Below, in pieces: positions 26,089-34,246 of a DNA stretch of 37,933 nt. The translations under genes and the position numbers were made by a program. The DNA comes from Nitrospirota bacterium (lineage in GTDB: Bacteria > Nitrospirota > Thermodesulfovibrionia > UBA6902). The stretch is taken from assembly GCA_016222905.1 (NCBI GenBank), contig JACRPZ010000050.1:1-37933 (forward strand), read 5' to 3'. Position 1 is the stretch's first letter. Each line of letters opens with the position of its first letter. The notes under the pieces were generated by a model. The model was not told the DNA's origin and searched no databases. It worked only from the letters and a program-made list of their open reading frames with translations.

Positions 26089-27200
26089 GAGTACCCCCCC
26101 CAGATTGTTAATACTGCCCATACAACAAGCAGAAGTATAATGAAACTAAGGAGAACAGGTCTCTTCAATATGTTTCGTTCCTTTTTTAAATCAATAAAAG
26201 GCCAGAAGAGGAAAATTCCAACAAGGATTATTTGTATGCTTATGCCAAAGAACTTATTGGGGATAAGTTTTAACATCTGATAAGGCGCAAGAAAATACCA
26301 TTCAGGTTTTATATGAGCCGGTGTCCTTAAAGGGTCTGCCGGAGTATTTGCAGCCTCCGGGAGAAAGATCGTCGGGAAGAAAGATATTATGAAGAAAGTT
26401 ATGGCCAGAAATACCGAAATCATAAAAGCCTCTTTCAGCACAAAATTAGGAAAGAAGGGATAGCTGCTTTTAATGAAGGGATCGCTGCTTTTATAATCAG
26501 CACGCTTGGATTCGGGCCATGCTTCTTTTTCTCCAGCATGCTCGCCAAAAGGGGTGGTTGATAATCCGATACGCCATACCATAAACATATGAAGCCCCAC
26601 AATAAAGAGGAAGAGGGGCGGCAGGAACGCCACGTGAAGGGCAAAAAATCTGTTCAGCGTTATTGCTGTTACATTATCACCGCCTCTTAGAATATTTGCA
26701 ATAAGATCACCGACAACAGGAAATGCTGTGGGTATATTGGTCGCAATAGTGGTAGCCCAGTAGCTTCTCTGGCTCCATGGGAGCAGATAGCCGCTGAGAC
26801 AAAATGCAAGTGTAACAAGAATCAGCAAGCCTCCAGCAATCCAGGTTATTTCCCTTGGCTTTTTATAGCTCCCCATAATAAATATTGATACAAGATGCAT
26901 AAAGAGGACTATAAGCATCAGGTTGCTTGCCACAATATGTACCATTCTGACAAGCCAGCCAAACGGCACCGTGTTTATAATTACCTGTGTGCTGCTGAAG
27001 GCGTACTCGGTATGGGGTACGTAATACATCACCAGAAAATAGCCTGAAACAGCCTGCAGCATATATGCAAAGAACGCAACAATGCCCAGCGTGTAAAAGA
27101 TATTGGTCCCTTTGGTTATCCTGTACCTCTTTAGTCTGTTTTCGATAAGGTCATCAAGCCCTATCCTTGCATTAATGCCGTTTATTATTTTTTTGCACAT
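26085..27200 (-). CDS. Cytochrome b (b6 plus subunit IV type fusion)
   Basis: A 371-residue quinol-oxidising cytochrome b with about eight transmembrane helices. Haem ligands are His88/His102 and His189/His204. The second pair is spaced by 14 residues, as in b6 rather than bc1 proteins. The C-terminal part carries the Qo motif PEWY in the subunit-IV region (about 295-305), so the b6 and IV halves are fused. The segment NIFYT has Thr37 where b6 proteins have the Cys (NIFYC) that holds the extra haem ci, so that haem is probably absent. The gene follows the Rieske gene after 4 bp. An 8-G tract lies at its 3' end. Confidence 0.95.
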   Translation of the reverse strand: MCKKIINGINARIGLDDLIENRLKRYRITKGTNIFYTLGIVAFFAYMLQAVSGYFLVMYYVPHTEYAFSSTQVIINTVPFGWLVRMVHIVASNLMLIVLFMHLVSIFIMGSYKKPREITWIAGGLLILVTLAFCLSGYLLPWSQRSYWATTIATNIPTAFPVVGDLIANILRGGDNVTAITLNRFFALHVAFLPPLFLFIVGLHMFMVWRIGLSTTPFGEHAGEKEAWPESKRADYKSSDPFIKSSYPFFPNFVLKEAFMISVFLAITFFIISFFPTIFLPEAANTPADPLRTPAHIKPEWYFLAPYQMLKLIPNKFFGISIQIILVGIFLFWPFIDLKKERNILKRPVLLSFIILLLVVWAVLTIWGGYS

Positions 27201-27204
27201 AGAG

Positions 27205-27627
27205 TTAACCTATTATAATATTTCCGCCCTCAACGCTAAGAGGTAGTGTCTGTAAAGGTTTTGGCGGCGGCCCGGATAAGACATGTCCTTCGAGATCAAA
27301 AAAGCCTGCATGACATGGGCAGACCAGCTTCTGTTCTCCCTTATCATACTGAACAAGACAGCCGAGGTGAGTGCAGACCCTTGTGAGGGCTATATACCCT
27401 TTACCGGCCACATTTATAATAATTGCCGGCGTACTGCCAAGAACTATCTCTTTTGCTTCACCTGAGGCTATATCATCTTTCCTGATAGTCAGTTTTTGGA
27501 TGTTGGTCTTCATCTTTGGCGGAGCAACGAATCGAAGAAGGGGATAAGCAAAGGAAGCTATTGCAGTTGAACCTAAAGCAGTTAATAAGATGCTTAAGAA
27601 ACGCCGCCTCTCCAAATTTTCCTCCAC
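27205..27627 (-). CDS. Rieske [2Fe-2S] protein of the cytochrome b complex
   Basis: A 140-residue Rieske subunit with an N-terminal signal/anchor (RRRFLSILLTALG, residues 7-35). Cluster ligands are Cys85 and His87 (CTHLGC) and Cys103 and His106 (CPCH), with disulfide partners Cys90 and Cys105. After the second ligand pair the chain reads HAGFF where high-potential Rieske proteins read HGSxY. Both the Ser and Tyr hydrogen-bond donors that raise the redox potential are missing. That suits a low-potential, menaquinol-linked complex. It is the first gene of its transcript, with a good promoter at 27664-27692. Confidence 0.95.
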   Translation of the reverse strand: MEENLERRRFLSILLTALGSTAIASFAYPLLRFVAPPKMKTNIQKLTIRKDDIASGEAKEIVLGSTPAIIINVAGKGYIALTRVCTHLGCLVQYDKGEQKLVCPCHAGFFDLEGHVLSGPPPKPLQTLPLSVEGGNIIIG

Positions 27628-27663
27628 TATTAAAGAAATGTGCTAAATATGTGAGTTAATAAA

Positions 27664-27692
27664 ATTTAACAGAAAGAAGTTCTTAGTGTCAA
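27664..27692 (-). promoter_or_regulatory. Promoter of the Rieske-cytochrome b unit
   Basis: On the minus strand, TTGACA (27687-27692), a 17-bp spacer and TTAAAT (27664-27669), about 37 bp before the Rieske start. The same layout (TTGACA-17-TTAATT) precedes the upstream respiratory unit at 31446-31474, suggesting similar control. Confidence 0.7.
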
Positions 27693-27756
27693 TCAAAAAT
27701 AAAAAAAAGCTTTTAAAATTAAAGCTAAACCGTTTAAAAAATCAATATTGAGATGT

Positions 27757-27790
27757 CAATAAAGCTCCGCCCGCAGGCAGAGCTTTATTG
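27757..27790. terminator. Hairpin between the two respiratory units
   Basis: CAATAAAGCTC (27757-27767) and GAGCTTTATTG (27780-27790) form a perfect 11-bp stem. Inner pairs (27769-27771 with 27776-27778) tighten the loop. It sits 39 bp after the end of the 11-heme cytochrome gene and before the Rieske promoter. There is no strong T-run, so it may be a partial terminator, an mRNA-stabilising stem or a REP-like palindrome. Confidence 0.6.
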
Positions 27791-27829
27791 AAAATTATCA
27801 AGCCCGTAAATAAGACAGCGGTTTTTTTA

Positions 27830-28873
27830 TCATTTTAAAAAATTACCGGGATCTCTGTATTCATGACACTCTATGCAAAGCGTCTTTGAAAGCTTCTTTG
27901 TAACTTTCCATGAATGTGGCTTATGACAATGTGTACATTTAATCTCGGCATCTTCAATATGTACCTTATGTTTACCTACTTTATCTTCATTCGGATGACA
28001 GCTTAAGCATGTTCCAATGTCGTCAGGCCTTACCTGGCCATGCGGCTTATGACATGTGGAGCAGAAGAACTGCATAGGGGCATCTTTGGGCCTGTCAATC
28101 TTTGTGGCTTTATTGATAAGCTCCGCAGAAGGCTTGAAGTATTTCACATCAATAGTGTTGTCAATGAGGAGCTGCTCCCTTACAGCACCATCGCCATGGC
28201 AGAAGAGGCATTTGCTGGTTCCAGGCTTAAGATCAGGAGTTCTGTCGGTATGACAATTCAGACACGCAAGACCTTCCATCCCCTCGCCATGCACTTCCTT
28301 GCCTTTATGACACTCAAGGCAGTATCTCTGTTCAGGCTGAAATTGGTGCACTTTATATCCATGACATTTAGCGCACTCAATCTTCTCTATAAAATAATGC
28401 TTGGCATGCAGTCTTGAATCATTTATCTTCTTAGCTTCAGGATAATGTTCGTTCTCTTCCCAGTGGCAGCCCATGCAGTATTTCCATGGGACAATGATCT
28501 TGCCGTATCTTACAGGAACCTTTTCGGTCCTCTTTATAAAGGCGCTTACCATGAGTGCGTTAAGCTCTGCAACTGAAAGATGGTGGCATTCATGACAGTT
28601 GATCTGGGCATGTTCGCTCTTTTCCCACGCGGCAAATGATTCATTCATTATGTGGCATGAATTACAGAATTTAGGGTTGTTCTGCGTAAAGTTATAAGTT
28701 GTAAATGCGGTAAAGCCTGCCCCGCCTATACTTAAAAGAATCAGCAATGCGATTATGGTTTTTGCCGCAACAGGCACCTTGTCCCTGAAGGCTCTCCATC
28801 TGTCCAGCAGCCCTTTTAACCCTTTTCTAAAAGGTGGTTTTTCCGCAGGTTCTTTTTCTTCCATCTCTTCCAT
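27830..28873 (-). CDS. Membrane-anchored undecaheme cytochrome c
   Basis: A 347-residue cytochrome with a cytoplasmic basic N-terminus, one membrane helix (about 38-60, TIIALLILLSIGGAGFTAF) and eleven CxxCH motifs (CNSCH, CHECH, CMGCH, CAKCH, CLECH, CLNCH, CLFCH, CSTCH, CLSCH, CTHCH, CIECH). The first part resembles NapC/NirT-type quinol-linked cytochromes; the rest resembles repeated multiheme modules. It is encoded 10 bp after the NrfD gene and should carry electrons from that quinone module into the periplasm. It could also be a DsrJ/ActA-like connector, but it has many more haems. Confidence 0.92.
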   Translation of the reverse strand: MEEMEEKEPAEKPPFRKGLKGLLDRWRAFRDKVPVAAKTIIALLILLSIGGAGFTAFTTYNFTQNNPKFCNSCHIMNESFAAWEKSEHAQINCHECHHLSVAELNALMVSAFIKRTEKVPVRYGKIIVPWKYCMGCHWEENEHYPEAKKINDSRLHAKHYFIEKIECAKCHGYKVHQFQPEQRYCLECHKGKEVHGEGMEGLACLNCHTDRTPDLKPGTSKCLFCHGDGAVREQLLIDNTIDVKYFKPSAELINKATKIDRPKDAPMQFFCSTCHKPHGQVRPDDIGTCLSCHPNEDKVGKHKVHIEDAEIKCTHCHKPHSWKVTKKLSKTLCIECHEYRDPGNFLK

Positions 28874-28883
28874 TAATTGTCTC

Positions 28884-30161
28884 CTATTCTTCTCCCTGCT
28901 TGAATTTCAAACACGGGACGATTTTGTTGAATATCCAGAACAGCACAAAAGGCAGAACACCCATGAAGAGGGCACCGAATAACCCCTCCTTAAATGTTTC
29001 CGCATTATGAGGGATAATCGGGAGGTGATAATGCATAAAGCCTGCAAAGGTAAGAGAAAAAGCCTGCCCCCCAATAACCACATTCCATCTCATCATAAAG
29101 ACCCCGAAGAGGACCAGCACGGCAGCAACAGCAGCCCTTCTGACCGTTAATCCCGGCAGGAGGAGCAATATGAATGGAACAACATTGCCCATGCCGTACT
29201 GCATGATAAATATCTTGTTAAAGTCCTTTTCATATATTACAGTACGAAGTATATCCCATGATTTCATTGCCGTATATCCCCTGAATATAAGATCAATAAG
29301 TTCAAGCGTTATGGCGGCAATCAAAAATCCTAAAAGATATGTTGATGTCTTTTTAATAATGTGAATCTCAGCGCCACCAATCTCTTCAGCGGTCATCTCC
29401 CATGGTTTCTTTGAGGTCTTGACCCTGAATTTTTTCCATTCCATTATAACTATATCGGTAAGCATGCAAAGCGCAATGCCGGAAACGATTGCTGACATGA
29501 TAAAAATTACAGGCATAAGCGGTGTCATCCAGAGAGCGTTTGCCTTGACCGAGCCAAATATAAATCCTGCATAGCCGTGCAGAAAACACGCAACAGGGAT
29601 ACCAAGTCCGGCAAGTAATTTTACAGCCCTCTCGTCTTTGTGAAGCGCCTCTTCGCTTACATCATATGCGCCAAGAGTGAGGATATTGTAAAGGTATCTC
29701 AGCAGGGTATTCCCGATGCCTTCCTTCGTTTTTAGGGCGATAGTCTGCTCAACAAAGAATTTCCTGTATACGAACCATATTTCTGAAGCCACTATTGCCA
29801 TGTAAAAAGAGTAGACCATTCCAAATGCGGCTATTGCTGATGTGAAGTGGGGCGTAAGCATGACCTCAAAATTTCTCTGGGGCTGCTGGAGATGGAACAA
29901 CAGCGGCATCGGCGCTACAATAAGAAGGGCAAAAGAGAAGACCAGGGCAAATTTTGCTATATTCTTCAGTTCATGCTGCCCGAATACGTGATAAAGAGAC
30001 GAGAGCACAAAAGCTCCGGCAACCAGCCCCGTCAGATATGGATACATCACTATCTGGATAGTCCAGTATATGTATTCATTCGGATAAGTAAATAATTCTT
30101 TAATTGTCCATTCTGCGCCGTGAATTGCCAGTTCCGCGCCATGTGCTGCTTCAGGTATCAT
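28884..30161 (-). CDS. NrfD/HybB-type quinone-interacting membrane subunit (1)
   Basis: A 425-residue polytopic membrane protein (about ten helices) of the NrfD superfamily. Recognisable stretches include YIYWTIQIVMYPYLTGLVAG, HQPQRN-like QQPQRNFEVMLTPHFTSAI and GYAGFIFGSVKANALW. It should bind menaquinone and exchange electrons with the Fe-S protein encoded 7 bp upstream. It is clearly diverged from the paralogue at 22402, so the two modules are not a recent duplication. Confidence 0.9.
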   Translation of the reverse strand: MIPEAAHGAELAIHGAEWTIKELFTYPNEYIYWTIQIVMYPYLTGLVAGAFVLSSLYHVFGQHELKNIAKFALVFSFALLIVAPMPLLFHLQQPQRNFEVMLTPHFTSAIAAFGMVYSFYMAIVASEIWFVYRKFFVEQTIALKTKEGIGNTLLRYLYNILTLGAYDVSEEALHKDERAVKLLAGLGIPVACFLHGYAGFIFGSVKANALWMTPLMPVIFIMSAIVSGIALCMLTDIVIMEWKKFRVKTSKKPWEMTAEEIGGAEIHIIKKTSTYLLGFLIAAITLELIDLIFRGYTAMKSWDILRTVIYEKDFNKIFIMQYGMGNVVPFILLLLPGLTVRRAAVAAVLVLFGVFMMRWNVVIGGQAFSLTFAGFMHYHLPIIPHNAETFKEGLFGALFMGVLPFVLFWIFNKIVPCLKFKQGEE

Positions 30162-30168
30162 AATTTGG

Positions 30169-30948
30169 TTACCTCACATTATCATCCAGGCCAAGATAAA
30201 AGACCTGTGGTTTTGTGCCGAATGCATCCTTTAAAATTCCGATTCTTTCAGTCATTACTATTTTGGTAACAGGGTCATTGGGGTCTTTCAGATTGCCTAT
30301 CTTCCGTGCGCCAAAGGGACAGGCATCAACACATGCCGTCTTCATCCCTTTTGTGATGCGGTGATAGCAGAAGGTGCATTTTTCAGCCACTTTATGTATG
30401 GGGTGAAAGAACCTTGCGCCGTAAGGGCATGCCATAATGCAGTAGCCGCATCCTATGCACCATGTTCTGTCAACAAGGACTACCCCGTTTCCTGTCTGAT
30501 AAGTGGCTCCGACAGGACAGACCTGAACACAGGGCGGGTTTTCACACTGGTTGCATAGTTTGGGGACAAAAAAGGCCTTTGCTATATTTTTTGGATCTAC
30601 ATCCTTCTCCTGCACCTTCTGTTCGGTAAAACCTTCTCTTCCGCCGTGAGGGGTATCTATAAGCGTCTTACCATCCTTCAACACAACATACCGTTCAACC
30701 CATGTCCTCGTTACAGGGACGTCATAAGGAACCTCATTCTCATTTTTGCATGCCTTAACGCAGAATCCGCAGCCTACGCATTTGTGAGTATCAACAAGAA
30801 ATCCCCATCTGACATTGGCTTCTTTAATCGCAGCCTTTGCCTCTGAAGGGCTCAATATCTTAAAAGCGCTCAAAGGCAGCGCTGCAACAGCAGCGCCCTT
30901 TACAGCAGTCATTATAAAATCTCTTCTTGTCAGTTTCATGTTTGTCAT
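30169..30948 (-). CDS. Tat-exported four-cluster Fe-S subunit (1)
   Basis: A 259-residue periplasmic electron-transfer subunit. The Tat signal is LTRRDFIMTA with a hydrophobic stretch to residue 38. Four [4Fe-4S] clusters are predicted from CVGCGFCVKAC, CNQCENPPCVQVC, CIGCGYCIMAC with PYG, and CTFC with CVDACPFG. ATG 30948 overlaps the stop of the upstream tetraheme gene (ATGA); a second ATG three codons later is also possible. NrfD follows after 7 bp, completing the quinone module. Confidence 0.93.
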   Translation of the reverse strand: MTNMKLTRRDFIMTAVKGAAVAALPLSAFKILSPSEAKAAIKEANVRWGFLVDTHKCVGCGFCVKACKNENEVPYDVPVTRTWVERYVVLKDGKTLIDTPHGGREGFTEQKVQEKDVDPKNIAKAFFVPKLCNQCENPPCVQVCPVGATYQTGNGVVLVDRTWCIGCGYCIMACPYGARFFHPIHKVAEKCTFCYHRITKGMKTACVDACPFGARKIGNLKDPNDPVTKIVMTERIGILKDAFGTKPQVFYLGLDDNVR

Positions 30949-31409
30949 TCCATATCCGGCTTATGAGGGTCATGACACATGCTGCACTCCTCACCCGGAT
31001 TATGTTCATCAGGATTGATGCCTTTAATCTCTCCCCTATGGCTTGTTGGGTAAGGGAGTTTCGCATGGCATCTTATACATAGGGCTCTGCTCTTGTCAAT
31101 AACGAGTTTTGCAGGATTGTCAGGGTGATCAATTGCAGGACCGTGGCAGTTTTCACATTCTATAAGATTGTGTTTTGACGCCATATTGCTCTCATACTTA
31201 TCTTCATGGCATTCCTTGCAGTACTCCTTTGTAAGATATTTTACCTTGAAGGCTTTCCAATCATCTTCATTGCTCTTTCTGTGAAAGCCGTACATAAAGC
31301 CTCTTTCACCGACTCCAAAGTCTGAAGGCACCACAAAGTGCCTTGCAACCAGAGCAAGCGCAATAACGCCTAAAAGAACCCATAGTGGACGCCAAACGTG
31401 ACTTTTCAT
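30945..31409 (-). CDS. Membrane-anchored tetraheme cytochrome c
   Basis: A 154-residue cytochrome. An N-terminal helix (residues 8-26, PLWVLLGVIALALVARHFV) acts as signal or anchor. Four haem motifs are CKECH, CENCH, CIRCH and CSMCH. It is the first gene of the upstream respiratory unit, with a promoter at 31446-31474, and overlaps the Fe-S gene by 4 bp. By analogy with DsrJ- or NrfB-like partners of Fe-S/NrfD modules it should be the periplasmic electron exchange subunit. No closer family name is justified. Confidence 0.88.
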   Translation of the reverse strand: MKSHVWRPLWVLLGVIALALVARHFVVPSDFGVGERGFMYGFHRKSNEDDWKAFKVKYLTKEYCKECHEDKYESNMASKHNLIECENCHGPAIDHPDNPAKLVIDKSRALCIRCHAKLPYPTSHRGEIKGINPDEHNPGEECSMCHDPHKPDME

Positions 31410-31445
31410 TTTGGATTAAATGAATCGGAGAAAAATTAGTTGTTA

Positions 31446-31474
31446 AATTAACTCAAATTAATAATGCATGTCAA
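31446..31474 (-). promoter_or_regulatory. Promoter of the upstream respiratory unit
   Basis: On the minus strand, TTGACA (31469-31474), a 17-bp spacer and TTAATT (31446-31451), about 37 bp before the tetraheme gene. The arrangement nearly copies that at 27664-27692. Confidence 0.65.
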
Positions 31475-31637
31475 AACAAAAAAAATTATTGGAATATAAT
31501 TTTAGTTTATAAATATTATAAAGCAAATACGCAACGTGAACATATTCAGAAGCAGGCATGAAAAATTGTATAATGTAATACGATGGAAATAGATATGCTT
31601 ATAACCCAACCTCTTTCACGATCAGCCCTGATTTAGT

Positions 31638-32057
31638 ATGTTTTATGTAAGTCCTGAAAAAGAGAGAGCGCTCAGAGAAAAGCTGAAGAGTCTGGGCATT
31701 GCTGAAAAAGACCTGGAAGAGAAATTTATCCGCTCTCAGGGCAAGGGCGGCCAGAATGTCAACAAGACATCCACATGCGTTTACCTCAGGCATATCCCCA
31801 CAGGTATTGAGGTTAAATGTCAGAAGACGCGTACGCAGGTATTGAACAGATATTATGCAAGGACGCTGTTATATACAAAGTTAGAACAATCAATAAAGAA
31901 AGAGGAGAGCGAAGAAGAGAAGCGCATTGCAAAAGTAAAACGGCAGAAGAGAAAACGTTCAAAAAGGGCAAAAGATAAGATGCTTGCTGATAAGCGCCTG
32001 CAATCACAGAAGAAAAATAAGAGGACATTTAAATATAGCACTGAAGATGAAGTATAA
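31638..32057 (+). CDS. Release-factor-like GGQ protein (RF-1 domain, ArfB-like)
   Basis: A 139-residue protein made of the peptidyl-tRNA hydrolysis domain only. The GGQ loop is SQGKGGQNVNKTST, with Gln39 catalytic. The stop-codon recognition domains of RF1/RF2 are missing. The C-terminal 50 residues are extremely basic (KRQKRKRSKRAKDK), as in ArfB and mitochondrial rescue factors, where the tail enters the empty mRNA channel. The likely role is rescue of stalled ribosomes, but such stand-alone proteins are also annotated only as release-factor-like. It is the first gene of a plus-strand run with the HAD, dapL and folK genes. Confidence 0.88.
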   Translation: MFYVSPEKERALREKLKSLGIAEKDLEEKFIRSQGKGGQNVNKTSTCVYLRHIPTGIEVKCQKTRTQVLNRYYARTLLYTKLEQSIKKEESEEEKRIAKVKRQKRKRSKRAKDKMLADKRLQSQKKNKRTFKYSTEDEV

Positions 32058-32093
32058 TTAAGAGCGCCGATTATTTTTTATTGGAGGTATCTA

Positions 32094-32564
32094 ATGCTTG
32101 AGATAGATATACCGGGCTTTGGGAATGTTAAATTAAAACATCTTGTCTCTGATTATACAGGGACGCTTTCGGTCAACGGAAAGCTTCTGCCTGGGGTAAA
32201 AGAGCGGCTGGAAAAAATATCAAAAATACTGACGATCCATGTCCTGACCTCAGACACTTACGGAACAGCCAAGGCCGAACTCATGGGACTTCCTTGTAAA
32301 GTGCATATATTGGAGGGGGAGTACCATGATGTCCAGAAGGAAGAATATGTGGGAAATCTCGGAGCAACATCGGTTGTTGCCTTTGGCAACGGGAATAACG
32401 ACAGGAAGATGCTCAGGGCTGCGCGTGTAGGCATTGCGGTAACAGAGGGTGAGGGATGCGCCGTTGATATACTGATGGCAGCAGACATACATGTTCCAAA
32501 TGTAAAGGCAGGATTAGATCTTATACTTTACCCGAAGAGATGCAAGGCAACACTGAGGTATTAG
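32094..32564 (+). CDS. Soluble HAD phosphatase resembling P-type ATPase P-domain
   Basis: A 156-residue cytoplasmic HAD protein. Motif I is DYTGT (nucleophile Asp20), close to the DKTGT of P-type ATPases. Motif II is LTSDT and motif IV GNGNNDRKML, matching the GDGxND magnesium site with an Asn change at the first acid. There is no membrane part, so it is a free phosphatase. The substrate is unknown. GGAGG lies 8 bp before ATG 32094. It probably belongs to the same transcript as its neighbours. Confidence 0.85.
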   Translation: MLEIDIPGFGNVKLKHLVSDYTGTLSVNGKLLPGVKERLEKISKILTIHVLTSDTYGTAKAELMGLPCKVHILEGEYHDVQKEEYVGNLGATSVVAFGNGNNDRKMLRAARVGIAVTEGEGCAVDILMAADIHVPNVKAGLDLILYPKRCKATLRY

Positions 32565-32600
32565 TCATCTGATTTTTAATAAGTTACAGAGGAGAAGAAA

Positions 32601-33782
32601 TTGCGTAGAAAAGTATCTATTGAACCTGCTGACAGAGTAAAAGATCTGCCGCCTTACCTTTTTGCAACTATTGACAAGATGAAGCAGGATGCGCTCAAAA
32701 AAGGCATTGACCTGATAGATTTGAGCATAGGCGACCCTGACATTCCTACGCCGAAGCATATTGTTCAGAGAATGAAGAAGGCTGTTGAGAATCCTGAACA
32801 CCACCGCTATCCGTCATATGTCGGAATGCTCTCTTTCAGACAGGCGGTTGCGGACTGGTACAAAACAAGATTCAATGTGGATATTGATCCCAATACAGAA
32901 GTCCTCTCGCTCATCGGCTCAAAAGAGGGCATCGGGCATATGCCGCTTGCCTTCATCAATCCCGGCGATGTCGTGCTTGTGCCTTCACCGGGATATCCGG
33001 TTTATCCTGTTTCCACGCTCTTTGCCGGAGGGAAGAGCCACATTATGCCGCTTATTGAGAAGAACAACTATCTTCCCGAGCTGAAGGCGATTCCGCAGAG
33101 TGTTTTGAAGAAGGCGAAGCTTATATTCATCAATTATCCGAATAATCCGACCTCTGCTTGCGCTGGAAGAAGTTTTTATAAAGATGTAATTGACTTTGCC
33201 GCAAAGCACAATATCATCGTGTGCCATGATGCGGCGTATTCTGAGATTTATTATGACGGCAAAAAGCCCTTAAGCTTTCTCCAGATACCTGGGGCAAAGG
33301 ATGTCGGGATAGAATTTCATTCACTCTCAAAGACATACAACATGACAGGATGGAGAATCGGTTTTGCAGTTGGTAATGCCGCCGCAATAGCTGGACTTGG
33401 AAAGATAAAGTCAAACCTTGACTCAGGCATATTTCAGGCGGTTCAGGAAGCCGGGATAGAGGCGTTAAATACAGAAGATTCTGTTCTGGAAAAGATCCGA
33501 GACACATTTCAGCAGAGAAGGGATGTTCTGTACAATGGTCTGAAGAAAATAGGAATGGAAGTTCAAAAACCGCAGGCAACTTTTTACCTTTGGGCAAGAG
33601 TGCCGAAAGGTTTTACGTCTTCTGAATTTGTCGCTCACCTGCTCAACAATGCAGGCGTACTCGGCACCCCCGGGAATGGCTTCGGTGCTCCGGGCGAAGG
33701 CTACATCCGCTTTGCCCTCACAGCTTCGGTAAAGAGGATCAAAGAAGCTGTCGAGAGGATAGGGAAGGTAGTATATTTTTAA
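32601..33782 (+). CDS. dapL: LL-diaminopimelate aminotransferase
   Basis: A 393-residue class I/II PLP aminotransferase. It resembles DapL, which makes LL-diaminopimelate directly from tetrahydrodipicolinate for lysine and peptidoglycan. Key parts are DLSIGDPDIPTPKHI, NYPNNPTSA, the Asp-Ala-Ala-Tyr segment at 210-213 and the PLP lysine Lys244 in SLSKTYNMTGWRIG. TTG 32601 follows AGAGGAG, and no ATG suits better. folK overlaps its stop by one base. The alternative is another aminotransferase of this subclass, but the length and motifs favour DapL. Confidence 0.85.
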   Translation: MRRKVSIEPADRVKDLPPYLFATIDKMKQDALKKGIDLIDLSIGDPDIPTPKHIVQRMKKAVENPEHHRYPSYVGMLSFRQAVADWYKTRFNVDIDPNTEVLSLIGSKEGIGHMPLAFINPGDVVLVPSPGYPVYPVSTLFAGGKSHIMPLIEKNNYLPELKAIPQSVLKKAKLIFINYPNNPTSACAGRSFYKDVIDFAAKHNIIVCHDAAYSEIYYDGKKPLSFLQIPGAKDVGIEFHSLSKTYNMTGWRIGFAVGNAAAIAGLGKIKSNLDSGIFQAVQEAGIEALNTEDSVLEKIRDTFQQRRDVLYNGLKKIGMEVQKPQATFYLWARVPKGFTSSEFVAHLLNNAGVLGTPGNGFGAPGEGYIRFALTASVKRIKEAVERIGKVVYF

Positions 33783-34246
33783 TGCCCACTGCATACATCG
33801 GCATCGGCTCCAATCTCGGCAACAGGGAGAAAAACTGCGAGAGGGCAATTAAGCTGCTAATTAAGAATGGTATAACGGTTAATAAACGCTCATCCATGAT
33901 TGAGTCCGAACCGTGGGGAGTGGAAAACCAGCCCAAGTTCATCAATATGGCGGTTGAAATTGAGACGGGTTTAGAGCCTGAAGAATTATTGTCTCTTCTT
34001 AAAAGGATAGAATGTGAGATTGGAAGACGCCCTACAGAACGCTGGGGACCAAGAAAAATAGACCTCGATATCTTGCTTTATGACGGACTTATTATAAAAA
34101 GGCCGAAACTGGAGATACCGCACTCGCATATCGCAGAGAGGGAATTTGTGCTTCAGCCTCTTTCAGAGATAGCACCTGAGAAGATTCATCCTGTTTTGAA
34201 AAGAAGCATCAAAGACCTTTTCTCACAATTTCCCCGAAATTCTTAA
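33782..34246 (+). CDS. folK: HPPK: hydroxymethyldihydropterin pyrophosphokinase
   Basis: Transfers pyrophosphate from ATP to 6-hydroxymethyl-7,8-dihydropterin in folate synthesis. The 154 residues are normal length. Signature parts are YIGIGSNLGNRE, VEIETGLEPEELL and RWGPRKIDLDILLYDG, with the paired Asp residues for magnesium, and HSHIAEREFVLQPL. The ATG overlaps dapL's TAA by one base, so translation is coupled. The 3' end overlaps the convergent hisH gene by 38 bp. Confidence 0.96.
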   Translation: MPTAYIGIGSNLGNREKNCERAIKLLIKNGITVNKRSSMIESEPWGVENQPKFINMAVEIETGLEPEELLSLLKRIECEIGRRPTERWGPRKIDLDILLYDGLIIKRPKLEIPHSHIAEREFVLQPLSEIAPEKIHPVLKRSIKDLFSQFPRNS

